Positions 32,437-39,795 of a stretch of DNA of 43,891 nucleotides are shown one piece after another. The notes under the pieces are model-generated. The model had not been told where the DNA came from. It saw nothing but the letters and a program-made list of their open reading frames with translations, and ran no database searches. Source of the DNA: Fibrobacter succinogenes. Lineage in GTDB: Bacteria > Fibrobacterota > Fibrobacteria > Fibrobacterales > Fibrobacteraceae. The first letter of the stretch is position 1. Every line of letters starts with the position of its first letter. The DNA lies in assembly GCA_902794535.1 (NCBI GenBank), contig CADBHQ010000024.1:1-43891 (forward strand), read 5' to 3'. Made by a program: the position numbers and the translations under genes.

Positions 32437-32973
32437 TCATTGCTGAGGCTTGGGCGGCATGCCGATTCCAGCCGATTTGAAGGCTTTTTTGGCGATAAAG
32501 GGCATGGCGATGAAAATCATGATATAGCCGAATATGAAACAGGCTATCTGCGAACCCACGAACATAGGCAAATAAGGCGGCTTATGGTCGGGCGGCATGA
32601 GCACGAAATAGGCAAAAGTCACCATGACGGCGGTCATGAGCGGCGTGTAAATCAGGTTAGAAACGAAGGTTTCGATGGCGTGAGTCGTGATTTTATGCGG
32701 CGTCAGGTGCAATTTTCGGCCAAGAGCGGCGTTCACCTTGCCCATGGGCACCACAAACCCGATACCGAAACTCACCACAAAGCTCAAAATAAAGCTACCG
32801 AACCAGCCGATAATAATCGGGGCAAGCGGCATTCCTGCGGGGCGTTCTGCCGTAGCAGTGCCAAAAATACTGAGTGTAAAGCTCATCCACAAAGCCATCA
32901 TAAACGAAATTTTCAAGCCGACGGCCTTCATTTGGGCCGGATTCGGACCGCGATTCGGTGTTTCTGTACTCAT
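32437..32973 (-). CDS. DUF2798-like integral membrane protein
   Basis: The start is ATG 32973 (MSTETPNRGPNPAQMK), which has AAAGG upstream; an earlier in-frame start would add about 89 residues running through the grpE promoter region. The 178-residue product has four membrane helices (about 20-40, 50-75, 100-125, 140-160), separated by short loops, and ends in a Pro/Lys tail. The helix arrangement, with WMSFTLSIFGTATAERPAGM and IGWFGSFILSFVVSFGIGFVVPM, loosely matches small DUF2798 proteins, whose function is unknown. It is divergent from grpE. Confidence 0.65.
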   Translation of the reverse strand: MSTETPNRGPNPAQMKAVGLKISFMMALWMSFTLSIFGTATAERPAGMPLAPIIIGWFGSFILSFVVSFGIGFVVPMGKVNAALGRKLHLTPHKITTHAIETFVSNLIYTPLMTAVMVTFAYFVLMPPDHKPPYLPMFVGSQIACFIFGYIMIFIAMPFIAKKAFKSAGIGMPPKPQQ

Positions 32974-33065
32974 AAGGAACCTTTCTTTTAATTTATGTTT
33001 ACAAAGATATACTCTTTTTTCATGAAAAAGCAAATTTTTCCCAAAAATTGCGCAAATGCCGTTGT

Positions 33066-33084
33066 TTGTTTCAAAACAAAACAA
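33066..33084. promoter_or_regulatory. Palindromic upstream element shared by grpE and dnaK
   Basis: TTGTTTCAAAACAAAACAA contains GTTTC-N5-AAAAC, one mismatch from the perfect GTTTC-N5-GAAAC palindrome before dnaK at 42044-42062. Its centre is 29 nt upstream of the -24 GG. Confidence 0.6.
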
Positions 33085-33101
33085 CTTTCTAATCTTTGCA
33101 C

Positions 33102-33118
33102 TTGGCATGAAAATTGCT
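33102..33118 (+). promoter_or_regulatory. Sigma-54 (-24/-12) promoter of grpE
   Basis: TTGGCATGAAAATTGCT matches the sigma-54 consensus YTGGCACGRNNNTTGCW at all but one position, with GG (33104-33105) and GC (33116-33117) separated by the required 10 nt. Transcription would start near 33129, giving a leader of roughly 60 nt. Confidence 0.75.
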
Positions 33119-33191
33119 AAATATGGCACGGAAAATGTAAAACAGAGCCCCGACATATCAATGTGAGGCATTTTTAAAGGATTATTTAGAA

Positions 33192-33842
33192 ATGGCAGAA
33201 GATTTGAATCAGCAGGAACCGACCGCAGAAGAAAAGGCAAAATTCGAAGCAGACGTGCTCAAGGCCGCCGAAGACGCTATGAAGATGGAAGCCGAGGCTA
33301 ATAAGGCCGACGAAGCCCAGGCTGAAGCAACCGCCGAACAACCCGCTGAAGTTGCAGAACAGCCGGCAGAACCTGCCGAAGCTGCCCCCTCTGCTGAAGA
33401 AGTCTTGAAGCAGCAGCTGGCCGATGCCAACGACCGCAACCTGCGCCTGATGGCCGAATTCGACAACTACCGCCGCCGCACCGCCAAGGAACAGCTCGAA
33501 CTCATCGAGACCGCGAACGGCAAGCTCCTTGAAAAGCTCTCCGAAGTGCAGGACAACTTCGAGCGAGCCTTCGCCAGCGAAAACAAGGCCCAGGATCTCG
33601 AAGCCTTCGAAAAAGGCATGCAGATGATTTACAACCAGTTCGCAAAGATTTTGACCGACGCAGGCCTCGAGCAAATCGACCCGACAGGTGCCGAATTCGA
33701 CCCGAACATGCACGAAGCCCTGATGCAGCAGCCCAGCGAGACCGTGCCCGAAGGCCACGTGGTCACCGTGTTCCAGAAGGGCTACAAGCTCAAGAACAAA
33801 ATCTTGAAGACCGCGAAAGTCATAGTCTCTTCCGGAAAGTAA
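33192..33842 (+). CDS. grpE: GrpE nucleotide-exchange factor
   Basis: The 216-residue co-chaperone releases ADP from DnaK. After an acidic, Ala-rich N-terminal region (1-75), a long dimerising coiled coil (about 76-140; LADANDRNLRLMAEFDNYRRRT) leads to the beta-wing domain (about 150-213; FDPNMHEALMQQPSETVPEGHVVTVFQKGYKL). The LMAEFDNYRRRT signature is diagnostic. AAAGGATT precedes the ATG. Unusually, the gene stands alone, without dnaK, dnaJ or hrcA adjacent, and its promoter is of the sigma-54 type, as is the one in front of dnaK 9 kb away. The same upstream palindrome occurs at both, so they are likely co-regulated. Confidence 0.95.
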   Translation: MAEDLNQQEPTAEEKAKFEADVLKAAEDAMKMEAEANKADEAQAEATAEQPAEVAEQPAEPAEAAPSAEEVLKQQLADANDRNLRLMAEFDNYRRRTAKEQLELIETANGKLLEKLSEVQDNFERAFASENKAQDLEAFEKGMQMIYNQFAKILTDAGLEQIDPTGAEFDPNMHEALMQQPSETVPEGHVVTVFQKGYKLKNKILKTAKVIVSSGK

Positions 33843-33888
33843 ACCGGCGCTGCCATCCGGAGCCGCGCGACACGCCCCCGCTATTTAG

Positions 33889-33921
33889 GCACAGTTACGC
33901 TTTGTACTGTGCCATTTTTTC
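33889..33921. terminator. Bidirectional terminator between grpE and rhuM-like gene
   Basis: GGCACAGT (33889-33896) pairs with ACTGTGCC (33907-33914), followed by ATTTTTTCG. The stem overlaps the last codons of the convergent RhuM gene, so it mainly serves grpE. Confidence 0.7.
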
Positions 33922-34956
33922 GTGCAATTCCAAAAAATAGTCGAAATCGCTGTGGAAAAGCTTATCCTGAACCACGCGATATTTTTCCCATTCCGTAATG
34001 GCGTGGGCCTGGGCCACTTCCATCGAAATCTTACCCGCATTCGTCAAAAGTTCGTGCTCCGTAGCCTCAAGAATGCGGTCAAGGTGCCTCGCCCAGTCTT
34101 CCATCGTCATGGGAATGTGCCTTGCGGCCTGCATTTCTGCAAAATCCAGATAACCCGAGACAATCAGCTCCAGGGCCTTGAGTTCATCTTCCTCAAGGTA
34201 ATTCTTTGCAACAGTTACGTCGGACTGAAGAATTTTGCCCTTTGGAGATGCAGCCCAGGTCTTTAACCCCATGTGCTCTTTTTGGCTGTCAGCCCGTTCT
34301 ACAATGAGTTCCGCCGCCGTATGGCCGTGAATCGCCCAGTGGAGTTTATTCTGGACCTTCTTGAAAAAATCTCGGGTGATTTTGGCAGAGGGATCGTAGT
34401 CTAGCGCAGTCGAATAGATATCGGTCACCTTCTGGTAAAAGCGCCGCTCCGACACGCGGATTTCTCGAATGGCTTCCAATTGCCGCTCGAAATAGTCTTC
34501 GGTAAGGATTGTCCCGAAATTCTTGAGCCGCTCCTTGTCCATGACCCAGCCCTGGATGGTGTAATCCTTGACAATTTGCCCCGCCCACTTGCGGAACTGC
34601 ACCGCCCGCTCGTTGTTGACCTTAAACCCCACGGCGATAATCATCTGGAGGTTGTAGTGCATTATTTCACGGGAAACCTGTCGTGAACCTTCTGTTTGAA
34701 CTATCCGAAAATTTCGGATAGTTGGATTTTCGGGCAATTCACCATCTGCCAGAATTTTTGAAATATGGTCATTAACCGTACGCACATCGACCCCGTACAG
34801 TTCCGCCATCATTTTTTGCGTGAGCCATACGTTTTCGTCTTCGTAACGCATTTCGACGCTCTGTTCGGAACCGCCCACGGCAGCCACATAAGTCAAGTAT
34901 TCCGCAGCGGAACTGCGGATAGACACGGGATTGATTTTTTGACCGTTTTTGCTCAT
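33895..34956 (-). CDS. RhuM-family protein (virulence RhuM)
   Basis: I choose ATG 34956 (MSKNGQKINPVS), giving 353 residues. The N-terminal half has the RhuM signature: VWLTQKMMAELYGVDVRTVNDHI, a winged-helix/HTH-like region, then MHYNLQMIIAVGFKVNNERAVQFRKWA. The C-terminal half (DFFKKVQNKLHWAIHGHTAAELI and following) resembles the Fic-related or DinD-like tail often fused in this family. The biochemical function is not established; the family is widespread in accessory regions and is sometimes linked to phage defence or toxin-antitoxin contexts. The gene has a textbook promoter whose -10 box ends only 9 nt before the ATG. It is convergent with grpE. Confidence 0.85.
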   Translation of the reverse strand: MSKNGQKINPVSIRSSAAEYLTYVAAVGGSEQSVEMRYEDENVWLTQKMMAELYGVDVRTVNDHISKILADGELPENPTIRNFRIVQTEGSRQVSREIMHYNLQMIIAVGFKVNNERAVQFRKWAGQIVKDYTIQGWVMDKERLKNFGTILTEDYFERQLEAIREIRVSERRFYQKVTDIYSTALDYDPSAKITRDFFKKVQNKLHWAIHGHTAAELIVERADSQKEHMGLKTWAASPKGKILQSDVTVAKNYLEEDELKALELIVSGYLDFAEMQAARHIPMTMEDWARHLDRILEATEHELLTNAGKISMEVAQAHAITEWEKYRVVQDKLFHSDFDYFLELHEKMAQYKA

Positions 34957-34965
34957 TTGAACACT

Positions 34966-34994
34966 AATATATATAAATTGAAAGCACCTGTCAA
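34966..34994 (-). promoter_or_regulatory. Sigma-70 promoter of the RhuM gene, predicted leaderless
   Basis: On the minus strand, a consensus TTGACA (34994-34989), a 17-nt spacer and TATATT (34971-34966) are followed after 9 nt by the ATG at 34956. The 5' untranslated region would be about 0-3 nt, and no Shine-Dalgarno sequence is present. Confidence 0.7.
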
Positions 34995-35069
34995 TAGCCG
35001 GAGGGGACAATTTGTGCGAAAATAAACTAAATTAAGGGTGTAGATTTTTGAGGTTACCGGAGGTCTTCT

Positions 35070-36221
35070 GTGAAGATTTTTAAAAGTGTCCTTGCCCTGT
35101 CCGTTCTCCTGACAATGCTCGTTGCATGCGGAGGCGATTCCTCTTCATCTTCTGTTTCCCCAGATCCCCGCCCCTGTGAGGATCAGAACGAAGATTGCGA
35201 CGATACCAGCTCTAGCAGTGGTGAAGTTTCCAAGAATTCTTCGAGTTCGCAAAAGAACTCCAATAAGGAAAAGTCTTCTTCTAGCGAGAAGAGCACGAAG
35301 GAATCTAGTTCTTCAGCTGCAACCGTGAAAAATTCTTCTAGTTCTGCTGGCGACAACAAGAGTAGTTCTTCAATCAAAAAAGAAGATTCCAGCAGTAGCG
35401 TGGAGATTGCCTCTTCCTCTAGTGTAACGCCGAAGTCGAGCGAATCAGCGAAGTCTTCTTCTTCTGTCATCCCCGCCTCGAGCGGGAATCTCCAGTCCTC
35501 TTCAAGCAAAAAAGAATCCAGCAGCAGCGAATATGTGCCGTTTGACCATACGGTAACTTTGGGAGAAATGAGAGACGAATATAAGAAGTTTACAGACGAG
35601 CGCAATGGCCGCACTTATTATTACCTCACCATAAGGGGTAAGAATTCGAAGGGGAAACCGGATTCTGTGACAGTCATGGCAGAAAACCTAAATATCGGCA
35701 CAATGATTTTTTATGACGATGATCAGGCGAATGATTCTAAGATTGAACGTTACTGCTATGATGACGATACCACAAAATGCGACCGCTACGGTGGGCTTTA
35801 CCAGTGGGCCGAGATGATGCAGTTGCCGAGCGAATGTAACACCAAGAGCTGTGCCGATTTGATTCAGCCGAACCACCAGGGAATTTGCCCAGATGGCTGG
35901 CGCCTTTTGACCCAGGAAGATTTTTATATAGTGATTAATGCTGATGGCAACACGCATGGAATTGCTGGGGTTCGCTCAGGATATGGTTTTGGCGGTTTCA
36001 ACACCACTGGCTATTCCCTCGTCGGCGCTGGCTATGTGTGGGATCGAAGATTAAAAGCACTAAATTCTTCGACATATTGGTATTATCCAGAAGAAGCCGA
36101 AGGCACCGATGCTGTTGATTGTGCCCCAGCGACTGGTGTAAGTAATACAGCGACAGGAACATCAACTTTTATTCAGTATAAACATCACGGCTTCTCCGTC
36201 CGTTGCGTGAAGGTTGAATAA
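35070..36221 (+). CDS. FISUMP-domain (TIGR02145) lipoprotein with poly-serine linker
   Basis: The gene starts with GTG at 35070 behind a CGGAGG Shine-Dalgarno sequence and encodes 383 residues. The signal peptide ends in the lipobox LVAC (Cys about 20). Residues 24-155 are a low-complexity linker dominated by Ser runs with Lys, Glu and Asn. Residues about 160-383 are the FISUMP domain: YYYLTIRGKN, VTVMAENLNIG, RYGGLYQWAEMMQLP, GICPDGWRLLTQEDF, and HGFSVRCVK at the end. The domain is a hallmark paralogous family of Fibrobacter (major paralogous domain) of unknown function, displayed at the cell surface. A CGCACCTCGAGGTGCG hairpin follows the gene. Confidence 0.92.
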   Translation: MKIFKSVLALSVLLTMLVACGGDSSSSSVSPDPRPCEDQNEDCDDTSSSSGEVSKNSSSSQKNSNKEKSSSSEKSTKESSSSAATVKNSSSSAGDNKSSSSIKKEDSSSSVEIASSSSVTPKSSESAKSSSSVIPASSGNLQSSSSKKESSSSEYVPFDHTVTLGEMRDEYKKFTDERNGRTYYYLTIRGKNSKGKPDSVTVMAENLNIGTMIFYDDDQANDSKIERYCYDDDTTKCDRYGGLYQWAEMMQLPSECNTKSCADLIQPNHQGICPDGWRLLTQEDFYIVINADGNTHGIAGVRSGYGFGGFNTTGYSLVGAGYVWDRRLKALNSSTYWYYPEEAEGTDAVDCAPATGVSNTATGTSTFIQYKHHGFSVRCVKVE

Positions 36222-36242
36222 TCAAAAATTTTGAAAATAATT

Positions 36243-36276
36243 ACAACGCACCTCGAGGTGCGCTGTAGTTGTTTTA
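36243..36276 (+). terminator. Intrinsic terminator of the FISUMP gene
   Basis: The perfect palindrome GCGCACCTCGAGGTGCGC-like core (CGCACCTCGAGGTGCG) is flanked by ACAAC and GTTGT, which extend the stem, and ends in TTTT. The 5' flank, AATAATTACAAC, is AT-rich. Confidence 0.65.
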
Positions 36277-36335
36277 CCCTAAACGGAATTTTTCACAAAT
36301 TCCGCACGAAAAGTTTTAACTAAAAAGGCAAAAAC

Positions 36336-36449
36336 ATGTCCAAGAACGTCAAGTCCAACAATAAAAATACCAAGAAATCCGCTTCCAAGTCCAAGAAGTC
36401 CACCCGCAATATCTATAAAATCGAGTCTCTCGAACCGCGCCTGCACTAA
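36336..36449 (+). pseudogene. 37-residue mini-ORF ending in a LEPR-XLL-like motif
   Basis: ATG 36336, with AAAAAGG seven nt upstream, encodes a 37-residue very basic peptide ending KIESLEPRLH before a TAA. Read through the stop, the frame continues SDGE. The motif resembles the start of LEPR-XLL domains (LEPRLLxSxD), which occur near the N-terminus of very large repetitive secreted proteins. The likely interpretation is the 5' remnant of such a gene cut by a stop and followed by unrelated repeats. Alternatively it is a genuine small basic protein. The Shine-Dalgarno sequence and the sharp Lys/Ser composition favour past or present translation. Confidence 0.5.
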
Positions 36450-36960
36450 AGCGACGGCGAATGCCTGGCCGCTAAGCGAACATTCGTCGGGCGAAGCCCG
36501 AGGCCATGCGAGCGTGCGGAGCAGGCTGAGCCGGAGCGTTTTTTTCGGACATGAAAAGCTGATGCCGATTTCCATCGGCATGACGCGGGCGGGGAAAGGA
36601 GGTGCCGGCTTCCCCGTTCCGAGGACCATATCCACTAAGCAGCAAAGCTGCAAGTGGCTATTGGCAAGTGCGGCAAGACAACCGGAAATGAATGCCCTAA
36701 GGCGGAAGAAAATGTGTCGTTGAGCGAACATTAGAGGCCGAAGGCCGAATCCATGTGAGTGAGGCGCGGCGATTGAGCGCCCGTTCGAGGGGGTGCTGGA
36801 AGACCCGGCGTAGGTATAATTGCATACGGCCGAAGCGAATGTTGTTAGCAAGCGAACGAGCCACGGGAACTCCCGTGATAGTGAGCGGGTAACAACATCG
36901 CGAAGGCCATGCGCATAAGCCGGAGCTGCAAGCAGGGGGATGCCTCCCCCACCTTTGTAA
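36450..36960. repeat. Structured non-coding block with repeated GC-rich units
   Basis: No convincing gene lies in these 510 nt. An AGCGAACATT unit followed by a GGC-GAAG-CCG-type hairpin and CCATGYGAG occurs twice (from 36475 and from 36723). Other foldable units are TGCCGA-TTTCCA-TCGGCA near 36562, CCACT-AA-GCAGC-AAA-GCTGC-A-AGTGG (36630-36657), and a nested hairpin with outer arms ATGTTGTTA (36839-36847) / TAACAACAT (36890-36898) and inner CACGGGA-AC-TCCCGTG (36862-36877). The block ends with GGGGGATGCCTCCCCC (36935-36950). Many stems in one interval suggest either a degraded repeat cluster or a structured RNA. Confidence 0.5.
36935..36950. repeat. GGGGGATGCCTCCCCC hairpin, copy 1
   Basis: This hairpin (GGGGGA-TGCC-TCCCCC) recurs identically at 40163-40178 and 41963-41978. 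It marks the core of a dispersed GC-rich element. Confidence 0.7.
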
Positions 36961-37051
36961 AAATGTCAATGATAAGTTAATTCCGGGGCGTTCCGCGGGG
37001 CTTTTCGCGATATATCTTTATCTCTGGTGTAAAACATGTTTGGAGATTAAG

Positions 37052-39142
37052 ATGAAAAATATTTTATCCGTTACTTCTGTATTGGCTTTGGCTGGAATGG
37101 CCTTTGCCCAGCAACCAATCATTACAACCAACTACACGTGTGACCCGGCGCCCTATGTCCATGGGGATACGGTTTACCTGTACACGACCCACGACGAGGA
37201 CAATGCCGAAGGGTTCGTCATGTACGACTGGCTGTTACACACGTCTACAGACATGGTCAACTGGACTAGCCACGGGGCTGTGGCCTCCCTGAACGATATC
37301 CAGTGGAGTACTAAGACCAATGGCGCTTGGGCCGAGCAGGTTGTGTTTCGCAATGGCAAATGGTACATGTACGTCCCCATTCACGGCAACGGCATTTCCG
37401 TCTTGGTGGCAGATAGTCCCTACGGCCCCTTCAAGGAACCTCTGAACAAGGCCTTGGTTTGGCAGCGGCAACATTGGAACGACATCGACCCCACCGTATG
37501 GGTGGATGATGACGGCCAGGCCTATTTGTACTGGGGAAATCCCGACCTCTATATGATCAAGCTTAACGAAGACATGATCAGTACTTCCGGCAATATTGTT
37601 ACCTACCCCAAGATCAAGGATTACCAGGAAGGCCCTTGGCTCTACAAGCACGATAAACATTACTATATGGCTTTTGCTTCCACCTGCTGTGCCGAAGGCA
37701 TCGGTTACGCCATGAGCGACTCCCCCACGGGCCCCTGGACCTACAAGGGCGACATTATGCCTCATTCCTCCCGCAGTAATGGAAACCACCCGGGAATTGT
37801 GGATTACAAGGGGAAATCATACGTTTTTGGCCATCATTACCAGCTTTGGCACCAGAAATCCGATAAAATGGGCCTTAAGTTCCAGCACAAGGAACGCCGT
37901 TCTGTTGGCGTTGCCGAGATGAAGTATAATGCCGACGGAACCATCCAGAAGATTGAGTGGTGGCCGGATAATGGTGTGGCCCAGCTGGAAGATTTTGACC
38001 CGTACAAGCGCGTGGAAGCGGAAACCATGTCGTGGGGCGAAGAAGTGAGGGTCCGTAAGAGCGGTGCTGCCGGCAATACGGTTCTCACCAACCTTACCGA
38101 AGGCAAGTACACCAAGATTAGCGGCGTGGAATTCGGTGACGCCGGCGCAGAATCCTTCTCGGCTTCCGTTTTGAGCGTTAAGAGGGCATCCTCCGTTACG
38201 GTTCGCCTGGACAAGGTGGATGGCCCCGTGGTTGCCAAGGCTGAATTCAGTAAGGACGGTCTGGTGACCGTGCCTGCCGAAGGTGCAGTTGGCAAGCATG
38301 ATGTATTCTTCATGTTCGCAGGTGATTTCGAAGCCGATTACTGGGAATTTGAAGACAGCAAGACCGCAGTTCCTCAGGGGCCGTTCTGCAAGGCGAAACT
38401 CAACGACCCCGAGGCAAAATGCAATTTGCCGGTTGTGGGCGCGAAGGTCGAGGGCACGGCCAACTTCATCGACTTCGAGAATTACGATGTGGGCGGTGCG
38501 GGCAAGGCTTACTACGACATGGACACCAAGAACCAGGGCGGCGAATACCGCGAAGACCGCGTGGACATCGTGAAGAACGGCGACGGATTTGCCGTGGGCT
38601 ACACGCAGAAGGGCGAATGGCTGGAATACACCGTGAACGTGCAGGCCGGCGGGAAACTCCCCTTCGAGCTCAGCTACGCAAGCGGCATGGACAACACGGG
38701 CGTGCGCCTGTTCATGGACGACGAGCCGATTACTGACACGCTCGCACTCGCAGGCACCGGGGATTTCGACTCCTACGGCACCTTCAAGGGAACGACCACC
38801 AAGGAACTCACCACGGGCGAACACGTGCTCAAGGTGATGGTGACAAGCGACTACGTGAACCTCGACTGGATTGCCTTTGGTGAAAGCGAAGGAAGCGCAG
38901 AGGACATCCGGAACGGAACCACGGGCATTGTGCCGAAAATCGCCGCGGGTGCATTCGCGAAAGTCGCGGGCAGCTACAAGGTATTCGACCTGATGGGCTC
39001 CGAGCTCGGGAACATCCGCCTGGATGCCGGCGCAACGCTGACGGACCTCAAGGCCGGACTCAAGACCGCTGGCTTCGGGAGCGGCGTCTACGTCGTCCGC
39101 AACCCCGCCGGAAAGACCCTGAAATTGCAAGTCGGGGAATAA
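37052..39142 (+). CDS. Secreted GH43 glycoside hydrolase with CBM6-like module and sorting tail
   Basis: ATG 37052, with TTTGGAG upstream, encodes 696 residues. A signal peptide (MKNILSVTSVLALAGMAFAQ) precedes a five-blade GH43 domain (about 20-315). Catalytic acidic residues are visible in TCDPAPYV (general base Asp), DIDPTVWVDDDG (pKa-modulating Asp) and YQEGPWLYKHD (acid Glu). A beta-sandwich region (about 320-450) and a clear CBM6-like module (about 475-620; FIDFENYDVGG, YTQKGEWLEYTVNV, YVNLDWIAFG) follow. The last 65 residues (VFDLMGSELGNIRLDAGA, GFGSGVYVVRNPAGK) resemble the sorting tail of the first zincin protein. GH43 enzymes release arabinose or xylose from hemicellulose. Substrate inferred from family. 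Confidence 0.92.
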   Translation: MKNILSVTSVLALAGMAFAQQPIITTNYTCDPAPYVHGDTVYLYTTHDEDNAEGFVMYDWLLHTSTDMVNWTSHGAVASLNDIQWSTKTNGAWAEQVVFRNGKWYMYVPIHGNGISVLVADSPYGPFKEPLNKALVWQRQHWNDIDPTVWVDDDGQAYLYWGNPDLYMIKLNEDMISTSGNIVTYPKIKDYQEGPWLYKHDKHYYMAFASTCCAEGIGYAMSDSPTGPWTYKGDIMPHSSRSNGNHPGIVDYKGKSYVFGHHYQLWHQKSDKMGLKFQHKERRSVGVAEMKYNADGTIQKIEWWPDNGVAQLEDFDPYKRVEAETMSWGEEVRVRKSGAAGNTVLTNLTEGKYTKISGVEFGDAGAESFSASVLSVKRASSVTVRLDKVDGPVVAKAEFSKDGLVTVPAEGAVGKHDVFFMFAGDFEADYWEFEDSKTAVPQGPFCKAKLNDPEAKCNLPVVGAKVEGTANFIDFENYDVGGAGKAYYDMDTKNQGGEYREDRVDIVKNGDGFAVGYTQKGEWLEYTVNVQAGGKLPFELSYASGMDNTGVRLFMDDEPITDTLALAGTGDFDSYGTFKGTTTKELTTGEHVLKVMVTSDYVNLDWIAFGESEGSAEDIRNGTTGIVPKIAAGAFAKVAGSYKVFDLMGSELGNIRLDAGATLTDLKAGLKTAGFGSGVYVVRNPAGKTLKLQVGE

Positions 39143-39181
39143 GTTCCCGCGAGACAATCCGCCTCCCCCATACTTTAAAAT

Positions 39182-39216
39182 ACCCCGACCTCTCGTAAAG
39201 AAGGCCGGGGTTTTTA
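39182..39216 (+). terminator. Intrinsic terminator of the GH43 gene
   Basis: ACCCCGACCT pairs with AGGCCGGGGT around TCTCGTAAAGA, with one A/C mismatch, followed by TTTTATTATATT. Confidence 0.75.
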
Positions 39217-39254
39217 TTATATTCAAATGGAAGCCCCCAAAAAAAGAGGATATC

Positions 39255-39599
39255 ATGGCTAAACTGAAGGAATATTACGGCAAGACGCTGCTTGAAATAG
39301 AAGGCGGCAAAATCAAGGAATACTATGGTAAGACTCTTTACGAAATTGATGGCGACAAGGTGAAAGAATATTACGGCAAAAACATTTTCGAGATAGACGG
39401 GGATAAAATAAAGGAATATTGCGGAAAGACCCTGTTGGAATTCGACGGGGAAAAACTAAAACGTTATTGCGGCCCCACGATATACGAAGTGGACGGCAAC
39501 AAAATAAAAGAGTACTGCGGAAAGAACCTGTATGAAGTAGAGGGCTTTTTATCTCGCCGCGAGTGGATGGCCCTGCTGGCGATACTTTTCGCGTCATAG
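39255..39599 (+). CDS. Six-repeat protein (16-residue beta repeats) with C-terminal hydrophobic tail
   Basis: The 114-residue protein consists of six consecutive 16-residue units of consensus K-[IVL]-K-E-Y-[YC]-G-K-x-[LI]-[LYF]-E-[IFV]-[DE]-G-[DENG], from residue 3 to about 98, then LSRREWMALLAILFAS. AGAGGATATC precedes the ATG. Each unit would form two short strands joined by a G turn, suggesting a closed beta-flower or beta-solenoid; the pattern recalls the 4-fold beta-flower family, whose members also end in a short helix. No signal peptide is present, so the final hydrophobic segment may be a helix packing on the beta ring or a membrane anchor. The DNA repeats (48 nt) have diverged at third positions, showing selection at the protein level. 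Confidence 0.75.
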   Translation: MAKLKEYYGKTLLEIEGGKIKEYYGKTLYEIDGDKVKEYYGKNIFEIDGDKIKEYCGKTLLEFDGEKLKRYCGPTIYEVDGNKIKEYCGKNLYEVEGFLSRREWMALLAILFAS

Positions 39600-39671
39600 T
39601 TTTTTTTTGTATATTAAAACTTGACAGGCACCGGTAGCGGATTTCCGTCTACAAGCCACGCTTGACAATAA

Positions 39672-39738
39672 AGTCGGCTTTTTGATTATATCCCCAATGA
39701 ATATTGGGAGTTTTATATATCAAAAGCCGGCTTTTTTT
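39672..39738 (+). terminator. Large nested hairpin terminator after the repeat protein
   Basis: AGTCGGCTTTTTGAT (from 39672) pairs with ATCAAAAGCCGGCT (39719-39732), enclosing a second hairpin CCCAAT-GAAT-ATTGGG, and ends in seven T residues. A TTGACA at 39662-39667 with an ATTATA 17 nt downstream could also start a short RNA inside this structure. Confidence 0.65.
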
Positions 39739-39759
39739 GTTTGTTAATGTTCAACCCTA

Positions 39760-39788
39760 TTGACGGATAATCAAAAATTGATTATTTT
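39760..39788 (+). promoter_or_regulatory. Promoter with internal palindromic operator of the HTH gene
   Basis: TTGACG (39760-39765), a 17-nt spacer and TATTTT (39783-39788) precede the ATG at 39796 by 7 nt. A perfect inverted repeat ATAATCAA-AAA-TTGATTAT (39767-39785) fills the spacer and touches the -10 box, the ideal place for a repressor. Confidence 0.7.
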
Positions 39789-39795
39789 CAAATCT

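Noticed and set aside
33121..33140. Second sigma-54 box (ATGGCACGGAAAATGTAA) after the grpE promoter
   Set aside because: It has the -24-like TGGCACGG but lacks the GC of the -12 element at the right distance.
33000..33190. CIRCE element before grpE
   Set aside because: TTAGCACTC-N9-GAGTGCTAA is not present; the palindrome there is GTTTC-N5-AAAAC instead.
36560..36700. RNase P RNA or group II intron fragment
   Set aside because: Some hairpins and GGGGAAAGGAGG look suggestive, but the conserved cores (GAGGAAAGTCC, or domain V with its AGC triad) are absent.
37817..39256. Long open frame antisense to the GH43 gene (479 codons)
   Set aside because: It covers the catalytic and CBM coding regions in the opposite strand, has no family features and is explained by codon bias.
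39255..39548. CRISPR-like array
   Set aside because: The 48-nt periodicity has no spacers; it encodes 16-residue protein repeats and diverges at third codon positions.
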